Below the pieces are notes generated by a model that saw only the letters and a program-made list of their open reading frames with translations, had not been told where the DNA came from and searched no databases. A stretch of 64,000 nt of DNA, taken from NCBI RefSeq assembly GCF_021726515.1, contig NZ_JAKKCJ010000003.1:471496-535495 (forward strand), given 5' to 3'. Source of the DNA: Vibrio sp. CK2-1 (GTDB lineage: Bacteria; Pseudomonadota; Gammaproteobacteria; Enterobacterales; Vibrionaceae). The position numbers and the translations under genes were made by a program. This document shows, in pieces, positions 7,830-18,264 of this stretch. Every line of letters starts with the position of its first letter. Positions within the stretch are counted from its first letter, which is position 1.

Positions 7830-9551
7830 TTATAAACGTTGATGTAAGCGGTGATACAAGCCATTTTTGGCCAGTAATTCGCTATGGTTACCTTGTTCTA
7901 CGATCTCACCTTGATCCATCAGACAAATCATATCCATTTTTTCTAAGCCAACTAAGCGGTGAGTTACGAATACCACTGTTTTATCAATAGCATGTTTACT
8001 TAATAACTGCATGATTTGGCTTTCAGTTTGTTTGTCTAAGCCTTCTGTTGGTTCATCTAACAGCATAATTGGAGCGTTGTGTAATACCGCGCGGGCAATA
8101 CCAATACGACGTTTTTCACCGCCAGAGAGTTGACGACCACCATCACCTAACCAAGTATCTAAACCGAGGTTTTCATTCAGGTGAGAAAGACCAACTTCTT
8201 GCAAAATCTGCTTCATTTCTTCATCAGAAGCATCAGGCTTAGCCAGTTGTAGGTTGTCTTTTAATGTGCCATTCAGAATATCAACACGTTGACTAACCAC
8301 TGAAATACTTTGGCGTAAACCTTTCTCTGTCCATTGTTCAATAGCGCTGCCGCCAAGAAGTAATTCACCTGAAGTAACATCAAACTGGCGAGTTAACAAT
8401 TGCAGTAGGGTAGATTTCCCTGAACCGGTTTGGCCGACAATCGCCAGTTTCTGACCAGCATTTAAATTCAGCGATACAGATTTAAGCGCATCGTTATCAC
8501 TACCATGGTAACGATAATTCACCTTGTTCAGTTGAATATCATAATTTTGGCTGGTTTCTGTACCTGATTCAGTAAATACGACATCTGGCGTTGCTGAAAG
8601 CACTTCGTTTAATCGGCGCGCTGATTCTAAGGTTTGTCCTAGGTATTGGAAGGCGCCAGCAATTGGCATTAACAGTTCAAAACTGGCCATGGTTGCAAAG
8701 GCCATCATCGCGACCATTGGGCCCGGAGGCTGACCATTAATACCATCAGCTGCCATCCAAATGATCAGCACTAGGCTCCAACCATTTGCAAGTAACAGTA
8801 GGGCGCTTGCAAGACCGGTGTAGTGAGCATTCTTAAATTGGTTTTGAATCAGTGAGTTTTGGTGCGTGCTTATGGCTTCACGGTATTTAGGTTCAGCGCC
8901 AAATAGCACTAATTCACTATGGCCTTGTACCCAGTCTAGGGTAGCAATACGTAATTTAGCTTTATTTTGAGTTAGTGTTTCACCATTGTGCTTGCCTAAT
9001 TTGTAGAAAATAATAGGCCACAGCAATAACAAGGTGAGTAGAATCGCTCCAAGTGTTAAGCCTATGGTTAAATCAAACCAAGCAATGAACACAGTTAATG
9101 ATGCGATACCAAAAATGCCGACAATAATTGGACTCACTAAGCGTAAATACACGTGATCCATAGCATCGACATCCGCCACAAGACGGTTGAGTAGATCCGC
9201 ATCTCGCAGTTTTGATAAGCGACCCGGAATCAGCGGTGTTAATTTCTTAAAGAAGAAAATACGTAGATCGGCCAATAATTTGAACGTTGCATCGTGGCTG
9301 ACAACTCGCTCACCCCAACGGCCAGCAGTTCTCGCCATTGCAAAACCTCGAACACCGCCACCAGGTAGCATGTAGTTGAAGGTTTCTCTTGCAATAGTAA
9401 GCCCAGCAACCGCTGCAGCGGATAAGAACCAACCTGAAAGGGTAAGAAGACCAATTGAGGTAACTAAAGTCACAAAGGCTAAAAACATACCCAGTGATAG
9501 GCTAAACCAATGTTTTTTGTAGAGTTTGAGATAAGGTGCTAACTCACGCAT
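7830..9551 (-). CDS. cydC: Heterodimeric ABC exporter subunit CydC
   Basis: 573 aa, the usual CydC size. With CydD it forms an inner-membrane ABC transporter that exports cysteine and glutathione to the periplasm and is needed for assembly of cytochrome bd and c-type cytochromes. The N-terminal half carries six membrane helices; the C-terminal half is an ATPase with Walker A GQTGSGKST, signature LSGGEKRR and Walker B IMLLDEPTEGLD. Its start overlaps the cydD stop by 8 bp, indicating translational coupling. It ends just before the shared hairpin with serC. This function suits the cytochrome-rich nrf locus elsewhere in the window. Confidence 0.95.
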   Translation of the reverse strand: MRELAPYLKLYKKHWFSLSLGMFLAFVTLVTSIGLLTLSGWFLSAAAVAGLTIARETFNYMLPGGGVRGFAMARTAGRWGERVVSHDATFKLLADLRIFFFKKLTPLIPGRLSKLRDADLLNRLVADVDAMDHVYLRLVSPIIVGIFGIASLTVFIAWFDLTIGLTLGAILLTLLLLWPIIFYKLGKHNGETLTQNKAKLRIATLDWVQGHSELVLFGAEPKYREAISTHQNSLIQNQFKNAHYTGLASALLLLANGWSLVLIIWMAADGINGQPPGPMVAMMAFATMASFELLMPIAGAFQYLGQTLESARRLNEVLSATPDVVFTESGTETSQNYDIQLNKVNYRYHGSDNDALKSVSLNLNAGQKLAIVGQTGSGKSTLLQLLTRQFDVTSGELLLGGSAIEQWTEKGLRQSISVVSQRVDILNGTLKDNLQLAKPDASDEEMKQILQEVGLSHLNENLGLDTWLGDGGRQLSGGEKRRIGIARAVLHNAPIMLLDEPTEGLDKQTESQIMQLLSKHAIDKTVVFVTHRLVGLEKMDMICLMDQGEIVEQGNHSELLAKNGLYHRLHQRL

Positions 9552-11328
9552 CTAAATTCCCCTTATTCTCGTTGTCGATTTCAACTTTTGAAGACAACAT
9601 TTGAGCAAATAAACCTGAATCTTTAATCGCATCATATTGGCCAGATTGAACAATCTGACCGGCATTCATCACCAAGATATTCTCAACTTGTTTTAAGTGA
9701 TCTAATTGGTGAGTCACCATTAATGTGGTTTTGCCAACGGTATTATCCGCTAATGCCTTAGCCACTAATTTTTCACTATGTGCATCCAAGCTGGCGGTTG
9801 GTTCATCTAATAGCCAGAATTGACCATTTTGCAGCATGGCGCGTGCAAGTGCTAAACGCTGTGCTTGCCCAACCGATAGGCCACCTGAACGATCGCTAAT
9901 GTGATAATCCAAACCATGACTTTCGACAAACTCAGCCGCAAAGGCATCTTGTAATGCTTTGGTGACTTCTTGTTGAGAAATGTGTTGTTGTCCAAGAACC
10001 ACGTTGTCGTAAATGCTGCCGTTAACCAGCAGTGGGTTTTGGCCCACCCAACTTATATTACTGCGCCATTGTTTTAAATCGAGTTCTTTGACTTCAATGC
10101 CATTGATTTGCAAAGAGCCAGAATAGGGTAGAAAACCTAGAATCGCATTGATTAAACTGGTTTTACCTGCGCCGCTTGGGCCAACTAACGCTGTGGTTTG
10201 ATTAGCATCTAAAGTGAAAGAGATAGGGCCAACTAGCTTAGTTTTCTCCGGGCTAAATACTTCCAAATCATGGGCGGTAATTACGATTTTATCTGGGGTA
10301 GCTAAAGGTGTCGTGCCAGATTTAGCCGCTTCAACATCAGCATCTAAAAACTCAACAATACTTTCCGCTGCACCTAATGCTTGAGCTTTAGCATGGTAGA
10401 AGGTGCCTAAGTCACGTAATGGTTGGTAAAACTCAGGCGCTAATACAAGAACAAACAAACCGGTAAATAAGGTGATGCCTGCGCCGTAGTAACCAAAGTT
10501 AAGTTCGCCAATGTAGCTAAACCCGAAATACACCGCAGTAATCGCAATGGAAATAGAAGTGAAGAATTCAAGTACTGCCGAAGATAAGAAGGCAATACGT
10601 AACACATCCATCGTGCTTTTACGTAAAACCTCTGAAGCGCCGCGTAGTAATTCAGTTTCAGCTTCTGCGCGGTGGAACAGACGAATCGTGGTCATAGATT
10701 GCAAACGATCATAAAAATGACCAGATAAACGTTGCAATGCTTTGAAGTTCTTCTTATTCGCATCAGCCGCTTTCATGCCAACTAATGCCATGAACAGTGG
10801 GACGAGTGGAGCAGTGATAAGGAAAATCAAACCTGCTGCCCAGTTGGTTGGGAATACGACCACTAAGATCAAAAACGGAATGAAGACCGCGAGTGACATT
10901 TGCGGTAGGTAACGAGAGAAGAAGTCTTGCATCTCTTCAACTTGTTCTAGTAATAACGCTGCCCAAGTACCGGCTGGTTTGCCTTTAATATAGGCAGGGC
11001 CTAGGTCGCGGAGTTTATCTAAAATTTGTTGACGGATATAAAGACGTACCGCTTCACCACAGCGATAGCCGGCAATTTCACGCCCCCAAGTACATAATGC
11101 ACGGCCTGCGATCATCACCGCTAAACCGATGAAGGAACTGACGAGTTGATGTTTATCGACATTCTCTATGATGATGTTATGCAGAATAGAGGCTAATAAT
11201 GCGGCTTGACCGAGTAGAAATAAGGTAGAAAGAACACCTAATCCTATTGTTATCAGTAACCATTTTTTCGCAAGTTTACCTTGCTGTTTTAGCCATTTAG
11301 TTAAATGACGTCTTTGTTGTTTATCCAT
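9544..11328 (-). CDS. cydD: Heterodimeric ABC exporter subunit CydD
   Basis: 594 aa from the ATG at 11326-11328 (MDKQQRRHL), close to E. coli CydD (588 aa). An upstream in-frame Met would add 33 residues rich in Pro/His/Phe that are not typical of the family, so I prefer the later start, which has GGGA/GAG purines before it. Membrane domain about 20-320, then Walker A GPSGAGKTS, the signature LSVGQAQRLALARA and Walker B WLLDEPTASLD; the LSVGQ variant is normal for CydD. First gene of the cydDC pair, downstream of trxB as in E. coli, but separated from it by a terminator. Confidence 0.94.
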   Translation of the reverse strand: MDKQQRRHLTKWLKQQGKLAKKWLLITIGLGVLSTLFLLGQAALLASILHNIIIENVDKHQLVSSFIGLAVMIAGRALCTWGREIAGYRCGEAVRLYIRQQILDKLRDLGPAYIKGKPAGTWAALLLEQVEEMQDFFSRYLPQMSLAVFIPFLILVVVFPTNWAAGLIFLITAPLVPLFMALVGMKAADANKKNFKALQRLSGHFYDRLQSMTTIRLFHRAEAETELLRGASEVLRKSTMDVLRIAFLSSAVLEFFTSISIAITAVYFGFSYIGELNFGYYGAGITLFTGLFVLVLAPEFYQPLRDLGTFYHAKAQALGAAESIVEFLDADVEAAKSGTTPLATPDKIVITAHDLEVFSPEKTKLVGPISFTLDANQTTALVGPSGAGKTSLINAILGFLPYSGSLQINGIEVKELDLKQWRSNISWVGQNPLLVNGSIYDNVVLGQQHISQQEVTKALQDAFAAEFVESHGLDYHISDRSGGLSVGQAQRLALARAMLQNGQFWLLDEPTASLDAHSEKLVAKALADNTVGKTTLMVTHQLDHLKQVENILVMNAGQIVQSGQYDAIKDSGLFAQMLSSKVEIDNENKGNLDA

Positions 11329-11537
11329 GTAAGACTCATTCCCATCAGGGGTGAAAGGGGCAGGATTGCATCTAAAAAAGGCCATTGTCATAAACACTGA
11401 AATTCGAGAGTGATGCCGCGTCGGCACTGCAGTGATATAACAAATTGGCTTGTGTTACTTTCGCCTTAATAATTAGGCAGGCATATTCTATCAGCGATTG
11501 ATTCGCTTGTACTTAATAAGGTGCTTATTTATAAAAG

Positions 11538-11563
11538 AAAAGAGGGCGAAAAACCCTCTTTTA
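11538..11563 (-). terminator. Terminator after trxB
   Basis: Stem AAAAGAGGG/CCCTCTTTT with a short A-rich loop, 8 bp past the trxB stop. On the minus strand it ends in a T-rich tail. It separates trxB from cydD. Confidence 0.85.
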
Positions 11564-11570
11564 TATATTG

Positions 11571-12599
<1,029 letters not shown>

Positions 12600-12828
12600 T
12601 TAAAGAAAGTAATAGATTTACATTCTGCAAAGGAAATGGAGTGAACTGACATAGCACCGCTAAATTCATGCGCGTAATTAGCATTATATTCTGGCAAGTT
12701 GTACTTAAGTGTTTGTTACTGGCTAAGAAGTTAGAATTAAGTTTTATATTTCACTGCTTAATTTGATTTGGCTAGATTAATGACTAAGACTTATAACTGA
12801 TAAAACATAGTTATATTGAGAGGTTGGT

Positions 12829-13494
12829 ATGAGTGATGCAACAGTGAGTCGACCAAAGAATGAACTGCAACTCGTTCAACTTGGTCGTGAGGCCTTAGCG
12901 CCTATCCTAGAAAGCTTTTCAGCGCTTCCGCATACGAATCATGCCGATGGGCAATACCGTTTACGCCGTTATTCCGTTATCTATTTTCTGGATGATGCAG
13001 TAAAGCCGAGCGACAAGCATGATTTTGTTCAGACTAGTGATATCAACCATTTCCAAGGTGATGTCGTCCGACGTTTCGAACCAATTGAAGCTGATGTGTT
13101 AGCGAGTTCGTCATTAAAGTTAATGTGTTCTCATTTCATGCAAGCGAACCACTTACCGAATGGACAAGAGATTGAAATTCATCAAATGAGAGTGGCGGCG
13201 CTTATGGATGAAACCCCAGTTGCGCCAGAAGGTGTGCATCAAGATGGTTTTGATCATATCGCCATTATTGGCATAGCAAGGCACAACGTGGTTGGAGGGG
13301 AAATCATGCTGTATAACCACGACCATGAAGCGCCATTTTTCAGAAAAGTGTTAGATGATGGCGAGATGGCAATGCTAGATGATCATCGACTTTGGCATAA
13401 CGCTCAACCCATTCGAGCAATCGAACCACAACAAGATGGTTATATGGATGTGATGGTGCTAACTGCCAAGGAGGGACGTAATGCCGCAAATTAA
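12829..13494 (+). CDS. 2OG-Fe(II) dioxygenase of the BsmA/isoleucine-hydroxylase type
   Basis: 221-aa cupin-fold dioxygenase of the 2OG-Fe_Oxy_2 family (BsmA, L-isoleucine 4-hydroxylase and relatives), many of which hydroxylate free aliphatic or sulphur amino acids. The metal triad is visible as HQD (His137, Asp139) and a distal His190 in DDHRLWHNAQPI; Arg187 is placed as in the family's 2-oxoglutarate contact. RRYS and the E-I-HQ-R segment are also family-like. It overlaps the next gene by 14 bp, so the pair is translationally coupled. The substrate is unknown; a free amino acid or derivative is my inference from the family. Confidence 0.82.
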   Translation: MSDATVSRPKNELQLVQLGREALAPILESFSALPHTNHADGQYRLRRYSVIYFLDDAVKPSDKHDFVQTSDINHFQGDVVRRFEPIEADVLASSSLKLMCSHFMQANHLPNGQEIEIHQMRVAALMDETPVAPEGVHQDGFDHIAIIGIARHNVVGGEIMLYNHDHEAPFFRKVLDDGEMAMLDDHRLWHNAQPIRAIEPQQDGYMDVMVLTAKEGRNAAN

Positions 13495-14743
13495 ACCTTT
13501 AGATATCGAAGCATTACGTAAAGATTTTCCGGCCTTGCAACAGCAGCACCAAGGTAACCCCGTAATATTTATGGATGGTCCCGGCGGCGCGCAAGTTGCT
13601 AATGTCACATTACAAGCCATGCAAGACTACCTCGGCCGATACAACTCCAACCTTGGTGGGGCTTTTTTTTCTAGTCAGATTACCACCGACTTAATCAGTA
13701 AAGCTCGTTATTATGCAGCGACACTGGTGAATGCAGAACATCCAGAAAACATGGTATTTGGCGCTAATATGACGAGCTTAACCTTCTCATTAAGCAGATC
13801 CATTGCCAGAGAATGGAAGGTGGGTGATGAGGTTGTGGTTACGCGGCTCGATCACTATGCCAATGTATCTTCTTGGCAACAGGCGGCGCAAGATAAAGGC
13901 TGCATTGTTCATCAAATAGATGTCGATCCTGAAACTTGTGATCTTAACTATCAGCAACTTGCATCGGCAATCAATGAGAAAACCAAGTTGGTCGCGGTTA
14001 CTTATGCATCGAACACCACAGGCACTATTGTTGATGTTAAACGCGTAACCGAACTCGCCCATAAAGTTGGCGCTAAGGTGTTTGTCGATGCGGTTCATTA
14101 TGCTCCTCATCATTTAATCGACGTGCAAGAGTTACGCTGTGACTTTTTGGTGTGTTCCGCTTATAAATTTTTCGGACCCCATATTGGCATGATGTACATT
14201 CATCCTGAGTGGTTACATAGATTAGAGCCATACAAAGTTGAACCTGCCACCAATATTGGCCCGGGGCGATATGAAACGGGAACTCAAAGCTTTGAAGCCT
14301 TATCTGGCATGGTCGCGTGTATTGAACACTTAGCTGCCTTGGGGGATGCAGAGCTCTCATTAAGAGAGAAATTAGAGCAGAGCTTTAGTGCCTATAGCGC
14401 CCATGAACAACACTTATCGGAAGTATTTCTACAACATTTAAACAAAATGCCTGAAGTGACATGTTATGGACATACCAACCTAGAAAGTATTTCACAACGA
14501 ACACCTACCTTTGCATTAAAAATCAAAGGGGTAGATTCTGGCGAAATGGCAAAGTTTTTAGCGAAAAAGAATATTTGTGTTTGGAGCGGACATTTTTATG
14601 CGATTGGTTTACTAGAGCAGCTAAATTGTTCGGATAGTGGAGGACTATTGCGGGTCGGCTTGATGCATTACAACACCGAAGAGGAGATAGCGGTGTTTTT
14701 TGATGAGCTTAAAAAAGGAATTAGAGATCTAAAGTCTCAATGA
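13481..14743 (+). CDS. Cysteine desulfurase-like PLP enzyme, VC1184 subfamily
   Basis: 420-aa class V aminotransferase-fold protein of the subfamily named for V. cholerae VC1184. It resembles SufS/CsdA-type cysteine desulfurases but its reaction is unassigned. FVDAVHYAPH (201-210) gives the PLP-contacting Asp and His; Lys229 in CSAYKFFGPH should carry PLP; LRVGLMHYNTEEE is the usual C-terminal family motif. No Isc/Suf partners are nearby. A GGAGG-like ribosome site lies inside the end of the dioxygenase gene, and the 14-bp overlap implies a two-gene operon. Desulfurase, lyase or epimerase activities are all possible. Confidence 0.85.
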   Translation: MPQIKPLDIEALRKDFPALQQQHQGNPVIFMDGPGGAQVANVTLQAMQDYLGRYNSNLGGAFFSSQITTDLISKARYYAATLVNAEHPENMVFGANMTSLTFSLSRSIAREWKVGDEVVVTRLDHYANVSSWQQAAQDKGCIVHQIDVDPETCDLNYQQLASAINEKTKLVAVTYASNTTGTIVDVKRVTELAHKVGAKVFVDAVHYAPHHLIDVQELRCDFLVCSAYKFFGPHIGMMYIHPEWLHRLEPYKVEPATNIGPGRYETGTQSFEALSGMVACIEHLAALGDAELSLREKLEQSFSAYSAHEQHLSEVFLQHLNKMPEVTCYGHTNLESISQRTPTFALKIKGVDSGEMAKFLAKKNICVWSGHFYAIGLLEQLNCSDSGGLLRVGLMHYNTEEEIAVFFDELKKGIRDLKSQ

Positions 14744-14754
14744 GTATTAAAATC

Positions 14755-14788
14755 ATCAGCCACTGATTGTTGGTGGTCAGTGGCTGAT
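14755..14788. terminator. Hairpin between the VC1184-type gene and the DUF2797 gene
   Basis: A 12-bp perfect stem ATCAGCCACTGA/TCAGTGGCTGAT with a 10-nt loop lies between convergent genes. It lacks a strong T-run, so terminator function is likely but not certain. Confidence 0.6.
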
Positions 14789-14811
14789 AGTTGATTCAAG
14801 CGTTTTATGGC

Positions 14812-15660
14812 TTAATCGCTAAACGTCACTTCATACGAGGTGAATTTTCGGATGTTAATCACTCCAGTATCTAAAATTAAATATTGTCCTTTGATACCTT
14901 GTAATAGGCCCGTTACAACAGGGTTCTTGTCAAAGTTATGCGAGACAATTTTAACTGGATGCTGTTCTACCGGGTAGTCAATTGGGGTGATCTCGGAAGA
15001 TAAAACTTCGACGGCATCATCGCCAAATTGTTTTTTCACTTCATCAATCGTCGGCTGGATCAAAGGCAATAGCTGGGCGAACTTTTCTTCTAACGCGAGA
15101 TCTTCACCATTTTCTTTTAGTAGCGTGCGCCAGTTAGTTTTATCGGCAATATGCTTAGTGAGTTCAACTTCGATTAAACCTGAAATATGACGCGTTTTGA
15201 CTTTGAAAATTGGTAGGCCTTGAGTCGCACCTTGATCAATCCAGCGCGTTGGAATTTGAGTGTGACGAGTAATGCCCACTTTTATGCTTGAGGTGTTTGA
15301 AAGGTAGACGTAGTGATCGACCATGCAATTTTCTTCGCCCCATTGCGGCTCACGGCAAGTGCCTTGATCGTAATGGCAGGTCTCTGGTTTCATAATGCAC
15401 ATGTCGCAGCTTGCTAGCTTTTTCATACATACAAAACAATGGCCTTGTGAATAGCTTTTCTTGGTTTTTTTACCACATGATGAGCAGAAAATATTGCCAG
15501 TGTGGGTGAGGGTAATAGTTTTACCAATATAAGGGTTGAGCGCGATTTTTTCTTCACCAACCGGTAAAGCATATTCAACCTGATTGGCTTGCTCTGAGTT
15601 TAAGCGAGAGCTAAGTTTCGATAGGGTTCCAGTGATGTTTAGCGACATATTTTTGCTCAT
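14812..15660 (-). CDS. DUF2797 protein with cysteine-rich zinc-ribbon-like region
   Basis: 282-aa protein of the DUF2797 family, function unknown. The N-terminal third holds nine cysteines between residues 59 and 112 (C59xxC62, C75xxC78, C85xxC88, C95, C102, C112), suggesting two or more zinc sites. Next comes YVYLSNTSSIKVGIT (about 117-131) followed by R and W residues; this layout resembles the start of GIY-YIG-type domains (T5orf172-like), an inference. The C-terminal part is beta-rich. No clear ribosome site precedes the chosen ATG, and Met5 is an alternative start. Single gene, convergent with the VC1184-type operon. Confidence 0.75.
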   Translation of the reverse strand: MSKNMSLNITGTLSKLSSRLNSEQANQVEYALPVGEEKIALNPYIGKTITLTHTGNIFCSSCGKKTKKSYSQGHCFVCMKKLASCDMCIMKPETCHYDQGTCREPQWGEENCMVDHYVYLSNTSSIKVGITRHTQIPTRWIDQGATQGLPIFKVKTRHISGLIEVELTKHIADKTNWRTLLKENGEDLALEEKFAQLLPLIQPTIDEVKKQFGDDAVEVLSSEITPIDYPVEQHPVKIVSHNFDKNPVVTGLLQGIKGQYLILDTGVINIRKFTSYEVTFSD

Positions 15661-15931
15661 AATTTTTAATTTTGTCTAGTCTATCTAAATTTTAGGTGGC
15701 TTTATACTCATAGCACCTTAGTTAATGATTTAATTATCACTGAAAATTGTATGTCTATTGGTGCTTTATGTTGTAACAACTCTGATGTGTTGAAAGTTTA
15801 CCGCACAATATATAATGGATATTGAGAAATTATGAATAATATAATGATGTCAATATGACTAAAACTCTCATTGTGAATTAAAGAATCAAGGCTTTAACTA
15901 ACATGTGAATACGGATTTACAAGGAATGAAA

Positions 15932-17245
15932 ATGCTCAATAAGCTATACATTAAAGTTGTACTTGTAATTATTGTACTTAACGTATTTCTATCAATCAGT
16001 TACTACTTTTTCGGCCATGATAAAACACTGGAAATGTCTCCTAAATATTATCCATATAAAGTGGCGTCTGACAGTGTGGTGGGGGGTAATAGCGAAGTCA
16101 GTTTAAATATGGATGGTGATACGCCCATCATGTCCTGTCGGCTAGTGAAAAGTAACTATCCATGGCCTTATTGTGAAATGACCATTACCTTATCGGACGA
16201 TGTTACCCAAGGTGTTGATTTATCGGGTTATGACCGTGTATACCTCGATGTTGATTATCAAGGGGTGCAAGAGAACACGGCAAAAGTTAGGGTGAATATT
16301 CGAAACTATGAGCCTAAGGTTTTTGATCCGAAAGATGATAATACACTGAAATATAACGGTATTGAGTACCATGCTGGTTTTGGTCAAGGAGGCAAAGAAA
16401 TTGGCTATGATAAGTTTCAAGTCCTGACTTGGTGGTTGTTTGATTACAATGTCGCAATTGAAGAATCTGGCGTGAAAGTGGATAACGTTTCGATGATTCA
16501 AATCGCGACGGATTCAGGATCAGTACTCGGTGATCATACTATTACGGTGAATAAAATCATTTTTAAAGGTGACTACTTAAGCCCAAGAGCTTTTGCTTTG
16601 GTTCTGTTGTCTACCTGGATCTCTGCTGCATTAGCGTTCTTGTTTTATGAGTTATTCCAATCGAGAAAGCGGGTTCGAAAAATGGCCGCCTATGCCGAGC
16701 ATTTGAATAAGTTGAATAAAGCCTTAGAGACCAAATATACCGAAGTTTCTTTGATTGCCACTAAAGATGAACTGACTGGCGCATGTAACCGCCGAGCGAT
16801 TCGTGAGTGGTTAGACAGTCTCGCACGCCGAGTTCGATGGGGAACGGAGAGTTTATCTGTCATTTATGTGGATTTAGACCACTTTAAAGCCGTGAATGAT
16901 AACTTTGGTCATAATGTTGGTGACCAAGTGCTTCGTGAGTTTGCTAAATTAGTTTATGGGCAACTACGAGAAGGTGATCGTTTAGTTCGTTGGGGTGGTG
17001 AAGAGTTTGTTATTTTTTGTCCTAAAGCCGATATAGAGGGGGCTGCACAGGTTGCTGAGCGTATTCGTACGATGGTTGAAAGTTATCAATGGCCTGAAGT
17101 TGGAGTATTAACTTGTAGCTTTGGTGTCACTGAAATGGCATCGGGTGAAGGTGTGACAGAAATGATCGCTAGAGCAGATGAGGCTTTATATCATGCTAAG
17201 AGAAACGGTCGTAATCGTGTGGAAGTGTTAGAAAGGCTTATTTAA
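15932..17245 (+). CDS. Membrane-bound diguanylate cyclase (GGDEF)
   Basis: 437 aa from the ATG at 15932, chosen because AAGGA lies 6 nt upstream; an upstream GTG would add nine residues. One membrane helix (about 5-25), a periplasmic domain of about 190 residues, a second helix (220-242), a short linker and a GGDEF domain with DELTGACNRR and an active GGEEF at 355-359. An I-site RxxD (REGD, 346-349) sits exactly five residues before it, so product inhibition is expected. The periplasmic part (DLSGYDRVYLDVDYQG) looks like a beta-sandwich of the carbohydrate-binding sort, but the ligand is unknown. No EAL domain. Its 3' end overlaps sanA tail to tail by 8 bp. Confidence 0.9.
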   Translation: MLNKLYIKVVLVIIVLNVFLSISYYFFGHDKTLEMSPKYYPYKVASDSVVGGNSEVSLNMDGDTPIMSCRLVKSNYPWPYCEMTITLSDDVTQGVDLSGYDRVYLDVDYQGVQENTAKVRVNIRNYEPKVFDPKDDNTLKYNGIEYHAGFGQGGKEIGYDKFQVLTWWLFDYNVAIEESGVKVDNVSMIQIATDSGSVLGDHTITVNKIIFKGDYLSPRAFALVLLSTWISAALAFLFYELFQSRKRVRKMAAYAEHLNKLNKALETKYTEVSLIATKDELTGACNRRAIREWLDSLARRVRWGTESLSVIYVDLDHFKAVNDNFGHNVGDQVLREFAKLVYGQLREGDRLVRWGGEEFVIFCPKADIEGAAQVAERIRTMVESYQWPEVGVLTCSFGVTEMASGEGVTEMIARADEALYHAKRNGRNRVEVLERLI

Positions 17246-18002
17246 TCAAATTTTCTACAGGCTCATCTTTGTCATTTTCTGCTTTTAAATCAGGAGATAA
17301 ATCGGTAGGTGAGCCTTGTGGATTGGCTTCTTTAATCGGACTTATTGGGCCAAAAAATTTAGGCTGTGAGTGTAGAATATACAAGTCTAAAAAGGCTTTC
17401 GTTCTAGCAAACACTTCACGAATTCGAATCGATAAACCAGAGGTCTCAACAGGACCGGGAACCGCTAAACATTGGGCGTTAATATGGTAATACTGAGCAA
17501 TGTAGAGCGCTCGCTCACAATGAAAGTCTTGGGTAATAATTAAAAAGTGATCAGCAAGAAAAATCTCTTTTGCCCGCACGATAGAATCTAAGGTTCTAAA
17601 GCCTGCATAATCAAGATGAATATTGTCTTCTTTAATCCCCGCTTTAAGCAAATCCCGCTTCATTGTCCATGGTTCGTTATAGGAACGGTGTGCGTTATCG
17701 CCACTAAGTAGGAAACTTGTCACTTTTCCTCTTCGATGCAGTTCAATCGCCGCTTCAATTCGATGCGAATAGTAAGTGTTTAAGGTGTGTCCAATATACT
17801 TGCTGGTGCCTAGTACTAGGCCAATATCAAACTTAGGTACATCTGCAATGTCGTGATAAATCGAATCTTGAGTTTGCCAGCTGATCAACCGATCAATCAG
17901 TACAATTCCACTGAGAAAGAGCACAAATAAAATCCCCAGAGCAGTTAAGCTTCGGGTTAGCCATTTTAGAGTTAATTGCAGTCGATCTTGGCGTATGGAC
18001 AT
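17238..18002 (-). CDS. sanA: SanA-type DUF218 envelope protein
   Basis: 254-aa protein with one N-terminal membrane helix (about 14-36) and a DUF218/SanA domain (about 57-220). Conserved features include VLGTSKYI near the start of the domain, SGDNAHRSYNEPWTMKRDL, DYAGFRTLDSIVRAKEIF and ITQDFHCERALYIA. SanA contributes to the envelope permeability barrier (vancomycin resistance at high temperature in E. coli); the biochemical activity is unsettled. A polar tail of about 30 residues follows the domain. The gene is convergent with and overlaps the diguanylate cyclase gene by 8 bp. In E. coli sanA lies beside yohJK-cdd; here those are 22 kb away. Confidence 0.85.
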   Translation of the reverse strand: MSIRQDRLQLTLKWLTRSLTALGILFVLFLSGIVLIDRLISWQTQDSIYHDIADVPKFDIGLVLGTSKYIGHTLNTYYSHRIEAAIELHRRGKVTSFLLSGDNAHRSYNEPWTMKRDLLKAGIKEDNIHLDYAGFRTLDSIVRAKEIFLADHFLIITQDFHCERALYIAQYYHINAQCLAVPGPVETSGLSIRIREVFARTKAFLDLYILHSQPKFFGPISPIKEANPQGSPTDLSPDLKAENDKDEPVENLIK

Positions 18003-18161
18003 AGAGCTATAGACTTTGCTCTAAGGGGATGAAAAATGCGCTTGTCCCACATAAAAAATCACGGCTTATTGTCATGTCAGTATCCATACCATATTACCTG
18101 TTATGTGGGGTATTTTAAGACGTTTGATAATAGCAGCGTAATTAGGCGGTGAAAAATAAAA

Positions 18162-18194
18162 AAGCCCACTTTGTTTAAATATTAAAGTGGGCTT
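18162..18194 (-). terminator. Terminator after maeA
   Basis: Stem AAGCCCACTTT/AAAGTGGGCTT with an 11-nt loop, followed on the minus strand by a T-rich run. It lies 70 bp past the maeA stop. Confidence 0.8.
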
Positions 18195-18264
18195 ACATTC
18201 ACTTGTCATTATTGTTTAATTTATCAGCATCTAAGCTGCAGTTTTAAACGTTATAGCGAACCGA

